Shown here: piece after piece, positions 33,845-45,719 of the stretch | Numbering within the stretch: the stretch's first letter is position 1 | How the letters are laid out: each line of letters opens with the position of its first letter | Notes under the pieces: model-generated | The model's database searches: none | What the model was told of the DNA's origin: nothing | Seen by the model: the letters and a program-made list of their open reading frames with translations, nothing else | Assembly: GCA_023213395.1 (NCBI GenBank) | Contig: CM041465.1 | Coordinates: 69,261,741 to 69,325,740, forward strand | From: Cycas panzhihuaensis | Lineage: Eukaryota > Cycadophyta | Reading direction: 5' to 3' | Length of the DNA stretch: 64,000 bases | Made by a program: the position numbers and the translations under genes

Positions 33845-34819
33845 CTACAGAATGGTGTCTTCATCTTGATTTGTGTCTTCAATTATGTAATGTTGCCCTT
33901 GTAGAATGATATCTTCAGCTTGATGTCGATGTTGATGTAGTTGCTCTAGTAAGTATGAATCCTGTTTCTTTATTGCAGCTGGTCTAGTCTGATGAAGATC
34001 CTGTAAGTAACCATCTTCAATCACAACTTGCTTGTCATCATTATTCTGTATAAACTCTTGATCATCATGTACAATAGTGACTTCTTTAATCTTTGGAGCA
34101 TAATCTTGATCAATTAGCATACTTTTTGAACTTGAATCAATGCTTAAAGAAGGAACATCGTCAATATAAGACTCATCTTTTATGGGATCATTAGCTTCAA
34201 TTTCTCTTGAAATCAATTCATCACTTTCAATGTCTTCATCTGTAATCTCATCAATGCATTCAACACTAGAAGTTTCATCAATGCTATGACATTCTTCATC
34301 TTCACATGTTGTTTCTTCAGTGTTGATGATACTTTCTTCATTCATTATACCTATACCATAACTAGCCTTAATTGCCTTTTCAATCATTCGTTGTGTTTCT
34401 TCAGGAGTTTGTTCAAATACTTCCCTTAGAAAATCCCAAACTTCTTTAGCATTACTTGCATGTAGAATCATAGGAATAACAAAATAAAATTTGGAGGGAA
34501 GATCAATCTTATTGAATGCAGCACGAATCATAATGAATGCCATTCTATCTTTCTTCTCAAGCATTTCTTTTTCTTCATCATCATTAGGGATATCATATTC
34601 ATCAGTAACAATCTTCCACAAACCTCTAGCTATGAATAGACATCTCATTTTAATTGTCCAAAAGAAGTAGTCTTCACCATTGCATTTAGGTACTGAAAGA
34701 AGTGAATCCCTTAAGTAATATTCATTTATCTCAGGAGCATATATAACCACATCATTATCCTCCATGATTGTAAATGCCATGTCCATATGCCACGTCCCTT
34801 TTTCAATCAATAAACTCAC
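33845..34819 (-). CDS. Copia-type gag with acidic C-terminal region
   Basis: 324 residues, intact. Residues about 38-130 have the signature of plant copia gag (DUF4219 then UBN2): NGEDYFFWTIKMRCLF, GLWKIVTDEY, a charged helix, then NAKEVWDFLREVFEQ. From about residue 160 the protein becomes very acidic (clusters such as CEDEECHSIDE, ITDEDIESDE, INTEETTCEDEE), then a Gln/His-rich end (LHQHRHQAED). There is no CCHC zinc knuckle, so it may assemble particles but would not bind RNA in the usual way. It ends 116 bp before the 3' LTR; upstream lies a leader of about 3.2 kb. It presumably relies on proteins of an autonomous copia. I chose the Met at 34819 as the first in frame; MEDNDVV at about residue 19 is also possible. 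Confidence 0.85.
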   Translation of the reverse strand: MSLLIEKGTWHMDMAFTIMEDNDVVIYAPEINEYYLRDSLLSVPKCNGEDYFFWTIKMRCLFIARGLWKIVTDEYDIPNDDEEKEMLEKKDRMAFIMIRAAFNKIDLPSKFYFVIPMILHASNAKEVWDFLREVFEQTPEETQRMIEKAIKASYGIGIMNEESIINTEETTCEDEECHSIDETSSVECIDEITDEDIESDELISREIEANDPIKDESYIDDVPSLSIDSSSKSMLIDQDYAPKIKEVTIVHDDQEFIQNNDDKQVVIEDGYLQDLHQTRPAAIKKQDSYLLEQLHQHRHQAEDIILQGQHYIIEDTNQDEDTIL

Positions 34820-37800
34820 TTATCATCGGTAACTTGCCTATTGATCACTCTCAACAAATTTCCTCATGTTTCATATCTCACATCATTGACTTTATCATCA
34901 CATCATTACCTTATCCATTTCACATATCGCTAACCAGTCACATAGAATCCAAACACTCACTTCACCAAATCAATGCCTCATAAATCTCACGATGATCATA
35001 CATGTCATATGTCGCTACCAAGACACACACTTCACTTGATTGCCCAAAACACACAACTCATGCCATTGCACTTGCAACTTATGTAACTTCAACAAAAAAC
35101 CCATCCTTCTTTGCCTGTTCACATCATGAAACATGCCTAATTTCTTCCTTAACTCACCCAACAAGGTGTCCAACTTTGTCATATAATCTCACATGTTACG
35201 AGGTTCATAATTACCAAGTCATCACTTTATCAACTCTCTCATGCAAACACATACAACAAAAACAATAGACGTCTCTTCACCCACCTCACTCTCTCATGTA
35301 TAACATATGCAAGAGAGCACCATGTCAATATCAAGTATCACCACCTCGTCACAAAAAATGTATAAATAATAATCACATCACTATAGTACATCCATTCAAA
35401 ACACACCCTTTTCATAATGAAATGCATCACATATATGTCATTAAGAGATAAAGCACCATATCGCCTTACTCATCTTGCCATCAATGCTTTATTCATCTCA
35501 TATGTAAATCACATGTAGAAAATCACCATGCCAATACTAAGTGTCATCACTTCGTTGTTAATCAACATGACATTGCCGTAACAAAGCTTTAAACCATCAC
35601 CTATTAAACCTTGTTGTGCCATCACTTCACCATATCTCAAATTTGCCTCATTCATGTCATAATATCAACACACCAAACCAAGACTTTACTTCAAAAATCA
35701 CTCACTCATATCATAAACATTGCCTCATGCCATTAATAACACCATCAACCATGCCTTGTTTGTGCCCTTCTTTGCCCAATAAAATTTTTATGTGAATATA
35801 TGCAACGAGCATACAGTCACCTCTCAAACTCCTCAAACTGGATATTCCAAGGTTGCTCTAGAAAGGTTAAACCAACAAACAAAACCCTTTCTCCTCATCT
35901 GTCATGTGTCAGACTCATGCTCCTGCCAGAAACAAACCCAAGTCTACAGTTTATATCCCCTACCTTATTTGCAAACCCCCACACTAAAGCTAAATCCAGA
36001 AGTCAAACCAACCCTGCCATGTCAACAACTTGTCCTTATTCACCATACACAAGACTGTAATTCAAGCAAATTTGTGCCAAGTCCATGAATTGCTATTATT
36101 CACATATGTGAGATTGAAACCCAAGTCACGCATCAAACCACACCACTACATTGCTTGCTCTATGAATTCTCTTTGTCCCTTGTTGATAAATGAACCCAAG
36201 TCACCATATTCATCTGACTTGTTGTTTCTACAACTAAAAATTGAATCCTAAAAAACAAATCGAACGTAAAACTAAATCCAAGACGCCTTCTTTTCCTGCT
36301 ATATATGTATTTTAGATAAAACCCTAGCTTAACAGCAAACTCGAGTAAACGTATTTCTGTACGACATACACTTTTCCCTTACTACCCATTTATTTTTTTA
36401 CCAGACCCAATCTAAACCAAGAAAAAATAAGCCAGAGTTAAAATCCTGCCCGAGCCACCGTATTTTCTTCGTCGTACATCATTCTTATGTTAATCAATCT
36501 TTATGCAGGATACTGAGGACCCCGTTACATCATTCTCCAGTTGTGTGTGTGTTGACTATAGAGGCAAAGACGTGGTCTCCTCTGACTCTATATTAAACAG
36601 TTATTCTATGTATTATCCATGAGATAGAGGCGACTGTCATTCTATGTATTATCCATGAGATTCAGGTTGAAGACAGATTATAACCTGATATCAGTTTATA
36701 ATCTGATACCAGTTTTCACCTTCTGAAATAAGAGAAATGGCGTATGCATTACGGGTGAATGACAATAAAATATTTCAACGGCGGGCGACTTTAACATTAA
36801 CGTTGAATTTGAATATTATATGAGCCGCGACTTTGATTAAATAAGAAAACACCACTTTACATCGAACAGAGACATTGAAATTATCAAACCGTCATAGGCA
36901 AAAGCAACAATGCATAGGCAACTTAATAGATAGCAACTGCAAATATTAAAATGATGGCAGTGTTAACCAAATATCAAGAATGATCTACATCTGCAACATG
37001 ATCACGTGAGGGCGACAAAATATAAAGACACAGGGATCATTATTCACGAGCGAGTGCAGTATATGTTGAGACGGCGGCTGCAATCAACATTATTCAACAT
37101 AGAAAATGGTAGGCAGATTACAGTCACCCAGAGGGCGATCAATATTAAAGTTTCATGACTTACATATCTTAACCGGGCATTCAAGTAATTAAAAAATACT
37201 TTGCGCATGTATATGCTCTGACTTAGGGTGAATCAATGGTTGTAGATGCGATTAAAATCGCACAAGTTGTAACAATATATACAACGGTAGCGATATCAAG
37301 AATTATTAATAAAAAATGATTAATATGCAAACATATATCATCAGTGGTTGAGTAAGGGGAATCAATACGCAAACAGTGATAAAAAAATTATCACACGGGC
37401 GACCAGATTTATAACTACGCGGTTCTAAAATTCATTAAAGGAGATTTCAACAGTAGAAATGTACGTCTGCATACTATATAGAGAGGGCGTCTTAAATGAT
37501 TATCATGCATGATTGAATGACTGTAAATTGGTGGTAATTTTATTATGCAAATATGCGTATAGGCGAAGCAATAGTGACATCAAGCTAATATGGGTGACTA
37601 AATTTCATGAGGCAACTACATAATACATGTAAGCTATAGCAGGTCAAACCCTAAATGTCAAAAGAGTGACTAATATATTTCAAAGTATGGGCATACCTTA
37701 TTCATTTTACTGCTCTCCAATAGTCTCATGGGTTTCTGCACTCTTTCGCAGCTCAACCGAGGGATGGCAACATAATAAATGGGTGCACTACTTCTCTTCA

Positions 37801-38000
37801 TATACGGGCAGCCTCAAACATCTCAAAGGACATCAAAAACCTCTACACAATCATAAGGCTTCTGTAGGTTCAACAACGGTTGCAAGAGGAATGGGCATTA
37901 TCGAACAAAAATGGGCACCTCCTCACATACCAGGATTAGGGTTTCATCAACAACCAACACCTCCTCGCTCAAACTTGCTTAACCTTGCTCTCTTCTCCTC
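34820..38000 (-). other. Long leader of the gag-only element
   Basis: No gene on the sense strand. From 34.8 to about 36.3 kb the plus strand is rich in C, A and T and very poor in G, so the transcript would be C-poor. From 36.5 to 37.6 kb the composition is more even, with recurring 'gggcga' motifs. A 140-codon plus-strand frame at 37666-38088 runs into the LTR and is not supported. Confidence 0.6.
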
Positions 38001-38013
38001 TACTCTGATACCA
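38001..38013 (-). promoter_or_regulatory. Primer-binding site, tRNA-iMet
   Basis: Reverse complement TGGTATCAGAGTA directly follows the 5' LTR end. Confidence 0.92.
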
Positions 38014-38231
38014 TGTTGGAAACCAACCTGCACAACAATCTTCACAAACAAAACAGAACAACTCCATAGGATCGAACGGTACCCTTAAGGTACCTCCATT
38101 GTATTAAGAAATATCATTACAACAACGTTACATATGATACACAATATTGTGTATTTATAATACAAGTCATATTGGAAGAGTAGGACCCACTTGCATGTGG
38201 GATAAATCAAATGTACATTAATATTCTAACA
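38014..38231 (-). repeat. Right (5') LTR of the gag-only element
   Basis: 218 bp, TGTTGG...TAACA. 8 transitions separate it from the left copy. Confidence 0.95.
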
Positions 38232-38236
38232 ACTAC

Positions 38237-39839
38237 TTCATAAGAGTTATGTTAGGTTCATAGCTAGATTATTTGCTATACAAGGCCAGGAATCAAAACA
38301 GATATTACCTAATCACCTACATGAGAAAATAGATCATCTATAAAATTGATACCTATAAGTTTTCTAATATTGACATGTAGCATTATTGCCATAGTAAAGC
38401 CTTATAGATACAACCAAAAGCAAAATATTGAGATAGAGGGACTAATATAGGAACTAATGGATAATAGGGAAGTCACCCTTAGTAAGAGCATACACACAAT
38501 ATTGGTAGTACTCATGTAGAAGAAGGACGGATTATCCAAGATATGTATCAACTATCAAGCATTAAATAAAATAACAATTAAGGATAAGTCCCCCATTTCA
38601 TGAATGAATGGCATAATTGATTGGTTGTATGGAGTTATATACTTCTCAAAGATTGGTCATTATTCAAGGCATTATAAGATACCTATTAGACCACATGGCA
38701 TTCAGAAAATAACTTTATGCATATATTAAGGGCTATTTGAGTTTAATGTCATGTCATTTAGGCTCATCAATGCACCAATGATATTTCATGCTATTATGAA
38801 CCAAGAATTTATACCTTTCCTTAGGTTATTTATCAGGGTTTTCTCTAATGATATTTTGATGTATAATAAGACATGGGAAAATCACTGAATATACCTAGAA
38901 ATGATGCTACAAACACTCAAGAATAATAAGTTATAGGAAGACATTACATTATCTTCTCTATATCATATCATAGGAAAGGGTATAAATTAACTCAACCAAG
39001 GTACAAACTATTATTGATTAACCTACTCTAAAAGTATGTCAAAGTACGAGAATTCTTAGGATTCTCCAACTATTCTAGAAAATTCATAAAGGGATATATG
39101 ATGATGGTGGGACTCCTTATTGACCTATGCAAGAATAACACTTTCACATAGGGCAACATTAATGAGCAGAGTTTGAGAACTCTTAAAACTACTATGAATA
39201 TCATTCTTGTCCTTGCCATAACAACTTTTTCTTAACCCTTCATCGTTGAGTGTGATGCATTAAGAATAGGGATTAGTAAGGCAATCCTTCAAAATAATAG
39301 ACCATTTGTATTTAAAAGTCAAAAGCTAAGCCTGAGGGAATAGGTAAAGAGCACATATAATAAGCAGATGCCCATGATACCATATGGATTAATAAAATGA
39401 TGATAATACTTAAAAGGGAGTAAATTTATAATGAAAATAGACCATCAAAGCCTTAGATGCTTCCTATTACAAACTAACCTTTTAAAAGAACAAACAAGAT
39501 GGGTGAGTAAGATCCAAAATTATGATTTTAAGATTACCTCTAAGAAAGGGAAGGATAACATGATAGGAGGTGCCTTCTTAAGGAAATGTGAAGAAGGGAA
39601 TTATGTAGCTATATTGGCCACTTAACCTTCCTGGTTAGATGAACTTCGCCAAAAATACACTTCCAATCTACAAGTTGATTACTTCATCAAATGGTATAAT
39701 GAAGGAATAGTGAGGCCAAACTAGGTCATCAATAGAAAAACCTTGTTATATAAAAACCATATATACCTTCCAAGAAACTTAAATCTCAAGAATAAAATAA
39801 TTCATGAGTACTACCAATCCCCATTAGTTGGTCATTCAA
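38237..39839 (+). pseudogene. Gypsy RT and RNase H remnant of the old element
   Basis: RT motifs with stops: CINYQALNKITIKDKSPI (38549-38603, usual CxDYRxLNxxTxKDxFP), IYFSKIG near 38640 (usual YFSKIDL), GLFEFNVMSF near 38730, INAPMIFHAIMN near 38770 and FSNDILMYN near 38845 where YxDDIL(I)YS is expected. RNase H: the connection block KIDHQSLRCFL at 39434 (usual DHxSLxxxL) and FKITSKKGKDNMIGGAFLRK (39528-39588, usual ...KxNxVADALSR). The first Asp of the RT catalytic pair is lost. Dead. Confidence 0.85.
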
Positions 39840-40703
39840 GAAGATGCTCGTTATCATGATCATCAAGAAAAGAGGAAAGAAGTAATGATCAATTTTGATA
39901 CCTCCACCAAGTCAAAATGTGTGCCTCCTATGTTTGACTCTAAACGAGTCATTAATGAACCAAGTAGGGAGGGGACCTCTTCTCTAGAGTGAAACAGACG
40001 ACAAACGATAGGTTGTGACTCTCAGAGAGATTTCTCTTAGTAAAAGCAACAAAATCATGTATGGTTTTCACTAATGGCTAAAGGACTTAATCACGATCAG
40101 AATGAGTAGTCATATGATACTATTCTGATCACTGTGCGAGTTGCAATAACGAGTTCTAGATCAATTATATTTGGTTCCAAAAATGGAAAAATAAAATATT
40201 TAAATGAATTTATATGATATTCTAAGGTTTTGTAAAGTTGATGATTCAATAAATTAAAATATCACACATACCACAAATATTGCCATAAAACTGTCGTAAA
40301 CCTTTCGAATGTTAATCAAACACACTTTGATACCAAATGTTGGCTTCAAGATGCAAAGTGGAAGGATTACAAGTACATGGATATCATCTTGAAGTGAAAA
40401 AGTAATCTCTGAATGTAAATGGTGGTGTTTAAAAACACCAGGGAGGTATTCCCCACCTATAAATAGATAAATTTGGGGAGGCAATAAGTGCCTCAACCTA
40501 ATTAACGTTAAAATTTAAAAAATTATTAAAATATTATGTAAATAATTGAATATCTTACCTAAGGTGGTTGTGGTAGCTCCTTGTCGGCTACAGGTAGCTA
40601 TTTGGTGACACTAGGTGGCCTGAGGTGACTTTAGGAGTCTCAAGGTGGTACTGAGGGGCCCAAGGTGCTCACATGCACTTGCAAATTGGGCATTATCCTA
40701 ACA
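39840..40703 (-). mobile_element. Truncated LTR element inside the gypsy integrase
   Basis: The integrase zinc region is interrupted after GGTCATTCAA (39831-39840) and resumes at 40704 with TTCACAAGGACTTATAAG. Within, 40338-40703 looks like a 366-bp LTR (TGTTGG...CTAACA), and just left of it TTTGATACCA reads on the minus strand as TGGTATCAAA, an iMet-type primer site. Left of that is about 0.5 kb of leader. The left LTR is missing, and the flanks TTCAA/TTCAC are at best an imperfect duplication. Confidence 0.6.
40338..40703 (-). repeat. Probable LTR of the truncated element
   Basis: Starts TGTTGGCTTC, ends ATCCTAACA, with CCTATAAATAGATAA (TATA-like) at 40455 and the primer site just outside its left end. 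No second copy in this window. Confidence 0.55.
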
Positions 40704-41719
40704 TTCACAAGGACTTATAAGAGAATGAAATGATCCTCTTACTAGAAGGAGATAAATAAATGTCAAGGCATTCTTAACATAGTGTGGCATTTATTAAAAG
40801 AAGAAGTTAAAGAATGCATAGAGCCTTGGGTTTTTGCGATAATGGACTTTATCATAGGGCTACCTAAATCCAAGTGTAAATGTTATATTCATTGTGGTTG
40901 ATTGCCTTAAAAAATATGTATATTTCATTCCCATATAGTTAACTTATAACACCCCTAAAATAGTTAATCTCTTTATGAATAATATCCACAAGTTACATAG
41001 ATTTCCTAAGAAAATAATTTCTAATAAAGGCCCCAAGTTTACCAATAATTTCTAAAGGATTTTTTCAAGTTAGTAGGGATAAAATTCATTATGAGTATGA
41101 CTTATTAGCCCTAGATAGATGGATGAACTAAAGTAGTTAACAAATACTTGGAGACATATATGTGGTGCCATACAAGAGATAATTAAACTAAATAGGTAAA
41201 GTAGATTTACCTACTAAAACATTAATACAACATGAGTTACCATTCAAAAATATTAAGGGCCCCATTTATGGCCTTGTATGAATATCTATCACCCAAAGTA
41301 ATTGAATATCTATAAATAACAACATAAGTACCAAAAGTTAAAGAATTAATGCAACAAGTACAATGTGTACTCAAAGAACTTAATAGTAACTATAACATTA
41401 TATAAATTAAATAAAGCATCAAGTAGATTGATACTAAAGTTAAGGGAACTTAAAGTTAGAGATTGGATATATGTATACTTACAACCATATAAGCAAGCAA
41501 CCCTATAGCAATAAGGGAAGTTCAAATTTACACCATAGTTCTATGAATCGTTCTACATAAGAAGGAAGATTAGAGAAGTAGCATACACACTCAATTTATC
41601 ATCTCAAAGCTAGATTTATGATATATTCCATGTTTCAAGTTTGAGAAAAAAAATAAGATGGGACCTAATGCTATTCCCTCTATTAAACTACTTATTATTG
41701 ATGAAGAAGAGAAAGTAGT
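40704..41719 (+). pseudogene. Gypsy integrase remnant of the old element
   Basis: After the zinc region (HSQGLIRE-like, 40704-40810) the core follows: MDFIIGLPKSK (40842), a PIxDRLTKxAHF-like stretch, MNNIHKLHRFPKKIIS with the following N-K-GPKFTNNF near 41030 (second catalytic Asp region, Asp replaced), and a GxTKVVNKYLETYMW stretch near 41110 (usual GQTExVNxxLExxL). The tail at 41640-41719 runs IIDEEEKV just before the copia insertion and continues at 53260 as VLKPQSIIES. Confidence 0.8.
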
Positions 41720-42019
41720 TATTGGAATATGTTAATATACTGACTAGTGTAAATGTGTGATATGTGGAATATTCTCAATATAAGTGAGCCGATGGATATA
41801 ATTCCTATTATTTAGAACACTTTAGATCTATAAATATAGATCAAAGTCCATATATTATGTAACACTAGTTTTGTCAAAATATGAATGAATATTATTTTGT
41901 AGGTTTTCACCCATAAGGGTTTCCCATGATAATCTAGTGTCATGTATGTATGTTTTCTCTTGTGATCTAATTGATGTAAAAGATTCTATTGAGCTTATTT
42001 ATATTTATATTTCCCAACA
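41720..42019 (+). repeat. Left (5') LTR of the 41.7-53.3 kb copia
   Basis: 300 bp. Shares ATGTTAATATACTGACTA, GGAATATTCTC, CACTTTAGATCTAT and AACACTAGTTTTGTCAAAAT with 52970-53254. Ends ...CCCAACA. Confidence 0.92.
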
Positions 42020-42031
42020 TGGTATTAGAGC
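42020..42031 (+). promoter_or_regulatory. Primer-binding site, tRNA-iMet
   Basis: TGGTATTAGAGC, one base from the usual TGGTATCAGAGC, directly after the LTR. Confidence 0.88.
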
Positions 42032-43353
42032 TTATAGGCCGTGCACAAGTAGAGGATTATTGTCTGGAGTATCTAATAATTGGTGCTAGGTCATGATGGC
42101 TTGCCCTTTATGTATTAGCTTGTTTGACAACCTTACAAAACTGCTACGAAGGTGCAGATGATCGTTGGTAGATTCTAGAGACCCTTGTTTTACTTTTTGT
42201 AAGTATTCTAAGCTCCATGGAGGTGTGCGAATGAGTCTAAGGTGTCTTAAAGACCTAATTACTTTGTTGCTAGTTCGAGGCAGTTATTTGAGCCTGCTAA
42301 AGGAGCCAGATTCACTTGTTTGATGGTGTCATTGAGTTTGTAAGCCCTAGAGATGATTTTAAAGTCTATTAATTAGTTTCAGAGGTGTTTGAGGCTACCT
42401 GTGTGTGGAGAGAAGCTGTGCACCTAGTTATAGACCATTGCTAACCCCTTGTTGATGCTAGAAGACTAGTGGGAGAGTGCAGAACTCCCGTGAGGTAATT
42501 GTAGAGCCATGAAATGAAAATATGGTGCTATATTAAAAGGTATGCTCATATACATATATATTTTTTGAAATATATTGAGTTACACATCCTTCATTATTAT
42601 ATTCTACATATTGTATAATATATTTATCACCAATAAGAGATATTCAGTCATAACTATGCATAATTCTATCATTAGTTGATATTACTTTGTGTTTGATTAA
42701 TTCAATCATGGTTGCCCATGAGATAGATCACATCACTAATTTTTTGATCTGTATGATATATTAAATTGCCCTGAGTCTTTATATTTTTTCACCCATTGAT
42801 CAACGTCTGTTCATTATCTCTATTTGTTTGATCCCCATAATGATGTTCACCGCCCATATAATGATATGTTGCTTTATCAATATATTAATTAATATATTTT
42901 GATCAGTCGTGTTTTGATATATATAAATTCGTAGGCTACGTGATTCATTATGATATATTATATGGTGTTCACCCCTTTGATTTATTTAATAAAAGTCGCC
43001 TGATACGTTGAAATATTAATGTCATAGTTTTGATTAATATAAAGTGGTGTTAACATTATTTTGACAATATATTGTGTGTACTCATATTTTAATTTTAATA
43101 TATCTCAAAATCGTTTAATTCAATAAAGTCACTAAGGTCACCTTTCATATATTTAGAGTTGCTTTGATATATTAGTGCCCTTTTGTTTATATACATTGTC
43201 ATTATTTGATGTCTTTTTTGGTAACATTATTTTGGCATTTTGATGAAAGTATATATTTCTAAATGGCCTAAATATATTTATGAGACTTAGTGTTGATATA
43301 ATGGTGATATATATGAGGCATACATATTGATATATGAGGCTCTCTTATATGTG
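42032..43353 (+). other. Leader of the 41.7-53.3 kb copia
   Basis: AT-rich, with TGATATAT-type strings recurring through 42.5-43.3 kb. No gag seen. The next copia inserted at 43359. Confidence 0.5.
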
Positions 43354-43358
43354 CATTA

Positions 43359-43670
43359 TGAAGGAAGGATGGATCTAGAAGATAAATCACTCGCATGCAC
43401 ATAATGGAAATGGAGAATGAAAAAGAAGATGAAACAAGATATGAGAGCAAGCTTGGAGGTGAGAATGAATAATAACTCCCTCCTTGAGATTTCACCTTTT
43501 ATTATTGAGGGTGAGCATTAGGGTTAGGATTTTCTTGCCTATTGACATGAACCTGAAATTATATCTAAATGCACATAAAGTGCATTTCCTTTAAAAACTA
43601 ATGCTAATAATATATCCTAAGGTCACATAATTAATCTACACAAATGACCTTGATACATTAACCTCTTTCA
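43359..43670 (-). repeat. Left (3') LTR of the 43.4-51.0 kb copia
   Basis: 312 bp, TGAAGG...TTTCA. Purine tract TTAAGGGGGACAT (minus strand) abuts it at 43671. Confidence 0.93.
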
Positions 43671-44176
43671 ATGTCCCCCTTAATGGTGGAAGGTCATTTT
43701 GAGAAAATCTATTCTATGAGGTCTTCATTTGAGCCTCATTATTACATTAAAATTCTAAATGATACTTTTGTGGGAAAACCCTCATGGGGAATAAAAACCC
43801 ACAAACTTTCTAAGATCTATAGCTCCTTTTATAAATCAAAATGGATAAGGTGGCTCTTTGATGCAGCCTAATAGCCAAGCAACGTAAGTGTACAGCTTAA
43901 TATGCTAAGTCTCCATATACTGTTTGGTCATCCCCTATGCCCTTTTCGGTTTTCATAAGTTCTGATTTTCTAAAACAAATACAACCCTTGTCCTTCTATG
44001 CTCATATGGGGTTTTCACAAAGAGGATAGAGCAGAGACTTACTCTTATTCTTACATGCCCTGAGGGGTTTTCACGAAGAGAATAGAGTATGATGATCTTG
44101 TTGCCATCTTCTTTGATCAATCGAAGATAGAGGTCCTAAGGCTGAGCTGCCTTCGAAACTATTCAAACTTCACCTT
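43671..44176 (-). other. 3' untranslated region of the copia
   Basis: Matches 55327-55834 of the related copy closely. It contains three similar stretches 'ggttttcac(a/g)aagag(g/a)ata' about 60 bp apart (43940-44080). No gene. Confidence 0.6.
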
Positions 44177-44665
44177 TTACAGTGGTTTGGTGAAGATATT
44201 AGCCACTTGATATGTTTTGGGGCAGTAATCCAATTGAATTATGCTGTCATGAACAAGTTCCCTAATCTTGTGGACTTCTGTACTTATGTGTTTGGTACGA
44301 TCATGAAATACATGATTTTTTGCCATGCAGATTGTTGATTGATTATCCACATGAAGACTTGTAGGACTTGTTTGGGTGATATTTAATGTTTCCAATAATT
44401 TTTTCAGCCATATCACCTCTTTACTGGTCTTAGAAGCAGCAATGTATTCAACTTCAGTAGTTGAATCTGCAACTATCTTCTGCCATCTAGATCTCCATGA
44501 TATTATTGTTGTTCCAATAAACGTTACATACCTAGACGTAGATCTTCCTATATCTTTATCTCCTGCAAAGACTGGGTCTGTGTATGCATAAAGCTTGAAG
44601 TCTGAATTAGGTTCATATAACAGACCATATTTATTGGTAGTCTTAAGGTATCTCAACACTCGCAC
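44177..44665 (-). pseudogene. Copia RNase H
   Basis: 162 open codons in the RT frame. Motifs: RVLRYLKTTNKYGLLY, AYTDPVFAGD (catalytic Asp; usual GYTDSDWAGD), TSRYVTFIG, a WRSRWQKIVADSTTEVEY block (usual W.SKKQ..VALSSTEAEY), LHVDNQSTICMA (Asp), TKHISTEVHKIREL and VANIFTKPL at the end. The preceding RT is separated by one stop, TGA at 44672-44674, in place of the Trp usually found before xAxxRVLRYL. Confidence 0.9.
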
Positions 44666-44674
44666 TGCTGCCTG

Positions 44675-45716
44675 TCAATGATTATACTTAGGATTTGTCA
44701 TGTAATGAGCAAGAAGGCCGATAGAGTGTATAATGTCTGGCCTTATATTGGTAGTGTAGATGAGACTAACTACAAGTTTCCTATAGAGTGTTACGTCTAC
44801 CTCCCTAGTGTCACCTTCAACTAAGAGTTTGGTGTTAGGGTCCATAGGTAACATCATTGGTCGAGCATCTTCTAACTGAAACTTGGTTAGAAGATCGTTG
44901 ATGTATTTTTCTTGGGAGAGGAAAATTTTTCTGTTATTTTGTATTACTTTAATTTCCAAGTAATATTTCATCAAATCGAGGTCAGACAATTCGAACATTT
45001 TGCCAAGGTCCTTTTTCAGCTGGCTTATTGCCTGTTCACTATTACCCATTATGAGCATGTCATCCATAAAGATTATGAGATAAGTGACTTTATCTTTATG
45101 GCACTTGATGAACAACGTTGCATTAATATCTTGATAGTCACAAACCACGTATCCAAGTTGCCTCATCCTTTCAGACAACTTGGTAAACCAAGCACGAGGG
45201 GCTTGTTTAAAGCCATACAAGAACTTTCTGAGCCTGTAAACCTTATGCTCTTGACCTTCGATCTTATATCCTTCTGGATGAGCTATGTAAATTTCTTCTT
45301 CAAGATCTCTATTGAGAAACGCAGTCTTAATACCGAGTTGGTAGATTTTCCAACCCTGTTGAGTAGCTAAGGCCACAAGAGTTCTAATTGTAGTCCACTT
45401 GGTTGTAGGTGCAAAGACTTCAACGTAGTCGATGCCTTCCCTTTGTGTAAATCCTTTAGCTACCAACCTCGCCTTTTGTTTTTCAAGGGTATCATCTGAT
45501 TTATATTTGTTTTTTAACACCCATTTATTTTGAACTACCTTTCTACCAAGTGGTAGATCAACGAGCTCCCATGTACCATTTTTTATAAGAGATTGGTACT
45601 CTTCATTTATGGCATTTCTCCAAGTTATATGCTTTACAGCTTTTTGGTATGTTAAGGGCTCTTCATTAAGAGTAAGGTGTAATTCTGCTAGTTCAAGCTT
45701 AGTATATAATGATTCC
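44675..45716 (-). pseudogene. Copia reverse transcriptase
   Basis: The frame is open from 45716 (after TAG 45717-45719) to 44675. Motifs: EEYQSLIKNGTWELV, KARLVAKGFTQREGIDY, FAPTTKWTTIRTLVALA, YQLGIKTAFLNRDLEEEIY (Gly where the catalytic Asp is usual), LYGFKQAPRAWF, IIFMDDMLIMG (usual YVDDML), and SLIYTTNIRPDI. Same frame as the RNase H. Loss of the first catalytic Asp and the stops argue against activity. Confidence 0.9.
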
Positions 45717-45719
45717 TAC

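Larger units (their letters stand above)
33511..38231 (-). mobile_element. Gag-only LTR retrotransposon (TR-GAG-like), TSD ACTAC
   Basis: LTRs of exactly 218 bp at each end differ at 8 positions, all transitions. A perfect ACTAC duplication flanks it (33506-33510 and 38232-38236). The primer site (TGGTATCAGAG, minus strand) abuts the right LTR exactly, and a purine tract (AAGGGGGAG) abuts the left one. The only substantial gene is a copia-type gag; no protease, RT or integrase. It matches the described idea of terminal-repeat elements carrying only gag. It is the youngest insertion in the window. Confidence 0.92.

Noticed and set aside
37666-38088. 140-codon plus-strand frame
   Set aside because: Antisense to the gag-only element and running into its 5' LTR across the primer site; no motif.
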